From the NCBI GenBank assembly GCA_027460605.1, contig JAPZAN010000240.1, positions 1 through 7,526 of the forward strand: 7,526 nucleotides of DNA, read 5' to 3'. This document shows, one piece after another, positions 6,287 through 7,526 of this stretch. The translations under genes were made by a program, and so were the position numbers. The DNA comes from Candidatus Methanoperedens sp. (GTDB lineage: Archaea; Halobacteriota; Methanosarcinia; Methanosarcinales; Methanoperedenaceae). Below the pieces are notes generated by a model, which was given only the letters and a program-made list of their open reading frames with translations, made no database searches and was not told where the DNA came from. Position 1 is the stretch's first letter. Each line of letters starts with the position of its first letter.

Positions 6287-6713
6287 TACTTCAGTACTGT
6301 TAGCGTATACGCTTGCTCAGACTCTTGAAAAAGAGCGATATGTGCATGTTTCAAGGTTGTTTGAACTGGTGAACGCCGGGAAAATCAAGGCTATCACATC
6401 TTTTTATGCTCTGCATGAATTGTTCATAATTGCCATACAAAACGCTCCTGACCTTGAAACAGGCTCCAATTTCGGAAAAGAAGCATTAAGCAGGATATTG
6501 GAGACAAAGATAATCCTTGCACCACTTTTGAAAAGAGAGGACAGGATACTCCACGCGCAAAAGTTTTCCTCTCTGAATGATGCATCAGATATACCTCATG
6601 CAATTTCAGCGGTTGTTTACAATTGTGCGGACATTGTTGCTTACGATGACCACTTTAGAGCCATTGAGGACGTAATTCCTTATTTGGCTCCGGAAGATGT
6701 AATTAAAGAATAG
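6273..6713 (+). CDS. PIN-domain ribonuclease toxin (VapC-like)
   Basis: This encodes 146 residues from ATG 6273; an earlier in-frame TTG at 6243 would add ten basic residues but lacks support, and MHYLDTSVLLAY is the usual beginning of PIN proteins. The acidic site is visible: D5 (LDTS), E49 (ALHELF), D106 in ASDIPHAISA (or D103), and D125/D126 in VAYDDHF. These would coordinate Mg or Mn for RNA cleavage. VapC toxins usually cut tRNA, rRNA or mRNA; the target here is unknown. The gene overlaps its upstream partner by 14 bases, which suggests coupled translation, with weak GGAAG at about 6259-6263. It ends at a hairpin shared with the opposing module. Confidence 0.87.
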   Translation: MHYLDTSVLLAYTLAQTLEKERYVHVSRLFELVNAGKIKAITSFYALHELFIIAIQNAPDLETGSNFGKEALSRILETKIILAPLLKREDRILHAQKFSSLNDASDIPHAISAVVYNCADIVAYDDHFRAIEDVIPYLAPEDVIKE

Positions 6714-6743
6714 CTAGAATTTTGCGAGTATCGATATTCTAGC
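6713..6743. terminator. Shared hairpin between convergent modules
   Basis: GCTAGAAT (6713-6720) and ATTCTAGC (6736-6743) form a perfect 8-bp inverted repeat with a 15-base loop. It begins at the last base of the PIN gene stop and covers the stop of the opposing gene (6741-6739). It probably ends both transcripts; the role is inferred from placement. Confidence 0.55.
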
Positions 6744-6972
6744 CAATGTTATCTGCTGTTGTTTCCACATCATGTAATGCTTGATGTTTTGCGATAAGTT
6801 TCCTCACTTCAGGAACTAATTGAACAGGGATATCCATCGCTGTCTGGGTTCTGGTCTCATAAGCCGCCTCGTCCTCTGCTACGGCTTCGTCTTCAGTTTG
6901 TTTTTCATAATGAGATAGAACCCTCTTCACTCTCTCTTCATCCCAGCCTTTTGGATATTTAGTTTTCTTCAT
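6739..6972 (-). CDS. Probable antitoxin, second gene of the toxin-antitoxin-like pair
   Basis: This encodes 77 residues from ATG 6972. The text KYPKGWDEERVKRVLSHYEKQTEDEAVAEDEAA is split here as KYPKGWDEERVKRVLSHYEK (about 5-24) followed by an acidic stretch QTEDEAVAEDEAA (25-37); then comes MDIPVQLVPEVRKLIAKH (about 46-63). From memory, proteins of this type are common in cyanobacteria and other bacteria, next to a basic partner like the one upstream here. The acidic first half would suit toxin binding and the IPVQLVPEVRKLI segment may be a short DNA-binding element, but neither is shown. Its ATG overlaps the upstream stop (ATGA at 6972-6969), so the pair is translationally coupled with the toxin-like gene first. 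Functional assignment is by context. Confidence 0.65.
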   Translation of the reverse strand: MKKTKYPKGWDEERVKRVLSHYEKQTEDEAVAEDEAAYETRTQTAMDIPVQLVPEVRKLIAKHQALHDVETTADNIG

Positions 6973-7250
6973 TTTTTCTTCTGGCTCCTGCGTTTATAAG
7001 CCATTAGTGGTTTGCCGCTCAGATTAAAGGCGGTTATGACAAAAATACTTTCTGGTTCCGGGTCAGGAACATAGATTACTCTCAAATAGCGCCCTGCGCG
7101 GGTCTGACCTATAGCAACCCGTGAACCTTCTCTGCCTGAACGGTCTTCGCCTGGCTTTAATAAAACATCTTTCACTTCATCCTCAGACACATCATGCCTG
7201 TAGATATGGGGCAGACCTGTTTCGGGATCAATATAGTAACGAATATTCAT
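6969..7250 (-). CDS. Basic small protein, probable toxin (BrnT/DUF4258-like)
   Basis: This encodes 93 residues from ATG 7250. The text runs RYYIDPETGLPHIYRHDVSE at 3-22, then EVKDVLLKPGED, RVAIGQTRAGRYLRVIYV, ESIFVITAF and a basic end RRSQKKK. A helix, a GxTRAGRYLRV strand and a closing VITAF strand recall small RelE/BrnT-fold ribonuclease toxins and DUF4258 proteins; this is a by-eye fold analogy. The order toxin then antitoxin is as in brnTA or higBA. The ATG overlaps the TGA of the truncated amidase copy (ATGA), and no usable TATA box or good ribosome binding site is seen just upstream, so expression may depend on that truncated gene. The pair looks acquired: I associate its close relatives with bacteria. 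Confidence 0.68.
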   Translation of the reverse strand: MNIRYYIDPETGLPHIYRHDVSEDEVKDVLLKPGEDRSGREGSRVAIGQTRAGRYLRVIYVPDPEPESIFVITAFNLSGKPLMAYKRRSQKKK

Positions 7251-7486
7251 ATTATATCATTTTTTAAAGAATGGATTTTGGCTTGCATGCTGTCAAGATT
7301 CCGGGAAGGGCGCCCACATATGCGTGTGTGGTGACCCGGGTCGATGAAATCCGGTCCGACCTTGAAAGGCTGGATTTTATAATGTTGGCCAAGGGCTGCC
7401 ATCAATCCCATTGCGACTGTGGTTTTTCCTACGCCGCTGCCTGTGCCTGCGATGAGGAGTGCGCTTGTTTTAGGAATGGGAATCAC
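7247..7486 (-). pseudogene. Truncated 5' copy of the a,c-diamide synthase gene
   Basis: GTG at 7486 opens a 79-codon frame. Residues about 9-66 match the start of the full amidase with one substitution (Q for K in ALGQHYK), including the intact P-loop AGTGSGVGKTT. After NLDS the homology stops and a 13-residue unrelated tail (MQAKIHSLKNDII) leads to TGA at 7249-7247, overlapping the toxin ATG. The Mg-binding remainder of the ATPase and the whole glutaminase domain are missing, so it cannot be an amidase. The GTG start is chosen because it sits at the same distance (24 bases) from the TATA-like box as the ATG of the full gene. It may survive only as a leader that feeds the toxin gene. Confidence 0.85.
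7290..7461. repeat. Direct repeat, right copy (5' part of the amidase gene)
   Basis: This is the partner of the block at 5743-5914, in the same orientation. Of the 7 differences, 6 are silent third-position changes and one is Lys to Gln. With the left copy it brackets both toxin-antitoxin-like modules. Confidence 0.95.
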
Positions 7487-7509
7487 AGCGAGGATAACGG
7501 CATTATGGG

Positions 7510-7518
7510 ATATAAGCT
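7510..7518 (-). promoter_or_regulatory. TATA-like box of the truncated amidase copy
   Basis: AGCTTATAT on the minus strand, 24 bases before the GTG start, has the same word and spacing as the box of the full-length gene. It would drive the truncated copy and, through ATGA overlaps, the toxin-antitoxin-like pair. Confidence 0.55.
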
Positions 7519-7526
7519 TTCATCGG

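Noticed and set aside
7251..7289. A possible promoter just upstream of the toxin-like gene (TTTAAAAAA on the minus strand near 7268-7260).
   Set aside because: It stands only about 10-18 bases before the toxin ATG, so transcription would start inside the gene. Bases at the right distance do not look like a TATA box.
5937..7289. Insertion sequence or transposon bringing in the modules.
   Set aside because: No transposase or integrase frame and no terminal inverted repeats are visible between the two amidase copies. The only flanking repeats are the 172-bp gene fragments.
7484..7503. ATG at 7503 as the start of the truncated copy.
   Set aside because: It is in another frame and reaches a TGA after six codons. 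GTG at 7486 is in frame and has the same TATA distance as the full gene.

Overview
The window reads as archaeal, most likely from the Methanosarcinales or a related methane-cycling lineage. Three observations support this. The central genes make cofactors of methyl-coenzyme M reductase, including coenzyme M by the cysteate route. Ribosome binding sites are of the GGTGA type. Several genes have TATA-like boxes at archaeal spacing. A Candidatus Methanoperedens-type (ANME-2d) or Methanosarcina-type host is my guess; the sequence alone does not settle it.

Left part (1-1969): the 3' half of a homoserine kinase gene (thrB, +) converges on a lipoprotein gene (-). The spacer between them is rich in inverted repeats. 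The lipoprotein combines a lipobox signal, a ZU5-like domain, a transmembrane helix, a transglutaminase-like Cys-His-Asp domain and a C-terminal coiled coil. It looks more AT-rich than its neighbours and has its own ribosome binding site.

Central part (1970-5936, all -): a tight operon is read in the order CbiA/CfbB-type a,c-diamide synthase, cysteate synthase, a possible 44-residue Cys-rich small protein, and a fused sulfopyruvate decarboxylase (ComDE). Cysteate synthase and ComDE are two steps of coenzyme M synthesis. If the amidase is CfbB, it serves coenzyme F430, so the whole operon would supply methyl-coenzyme M reductase. The C-terminal half of the small ORF lies in a TTTGCG-rich inverted-repeat element, which also supplies the ribosome binding site of comDE.

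Right part (5937-7526): an accessory island lies between two direct copies of the first part of the amidase gene. The copies share 172 bp with 7 mismatches. Inside are a PIN-domain toxin module (+) and a toxin-antitoxin-like pair (-). The two modules converge on one shared hairpin. The second amidase copy has its promoter and P-loop but is cut after about 66 codons. Its stop overlaps the start of the toxin-like gene by ATGA, and that gene overlaps its partner by ATGA too, so a housekeeping promoter and start appear to drive the module. The layout fits single-crossover integration, or a partial duplication, and could be lost again by recombination between the direct repeats.
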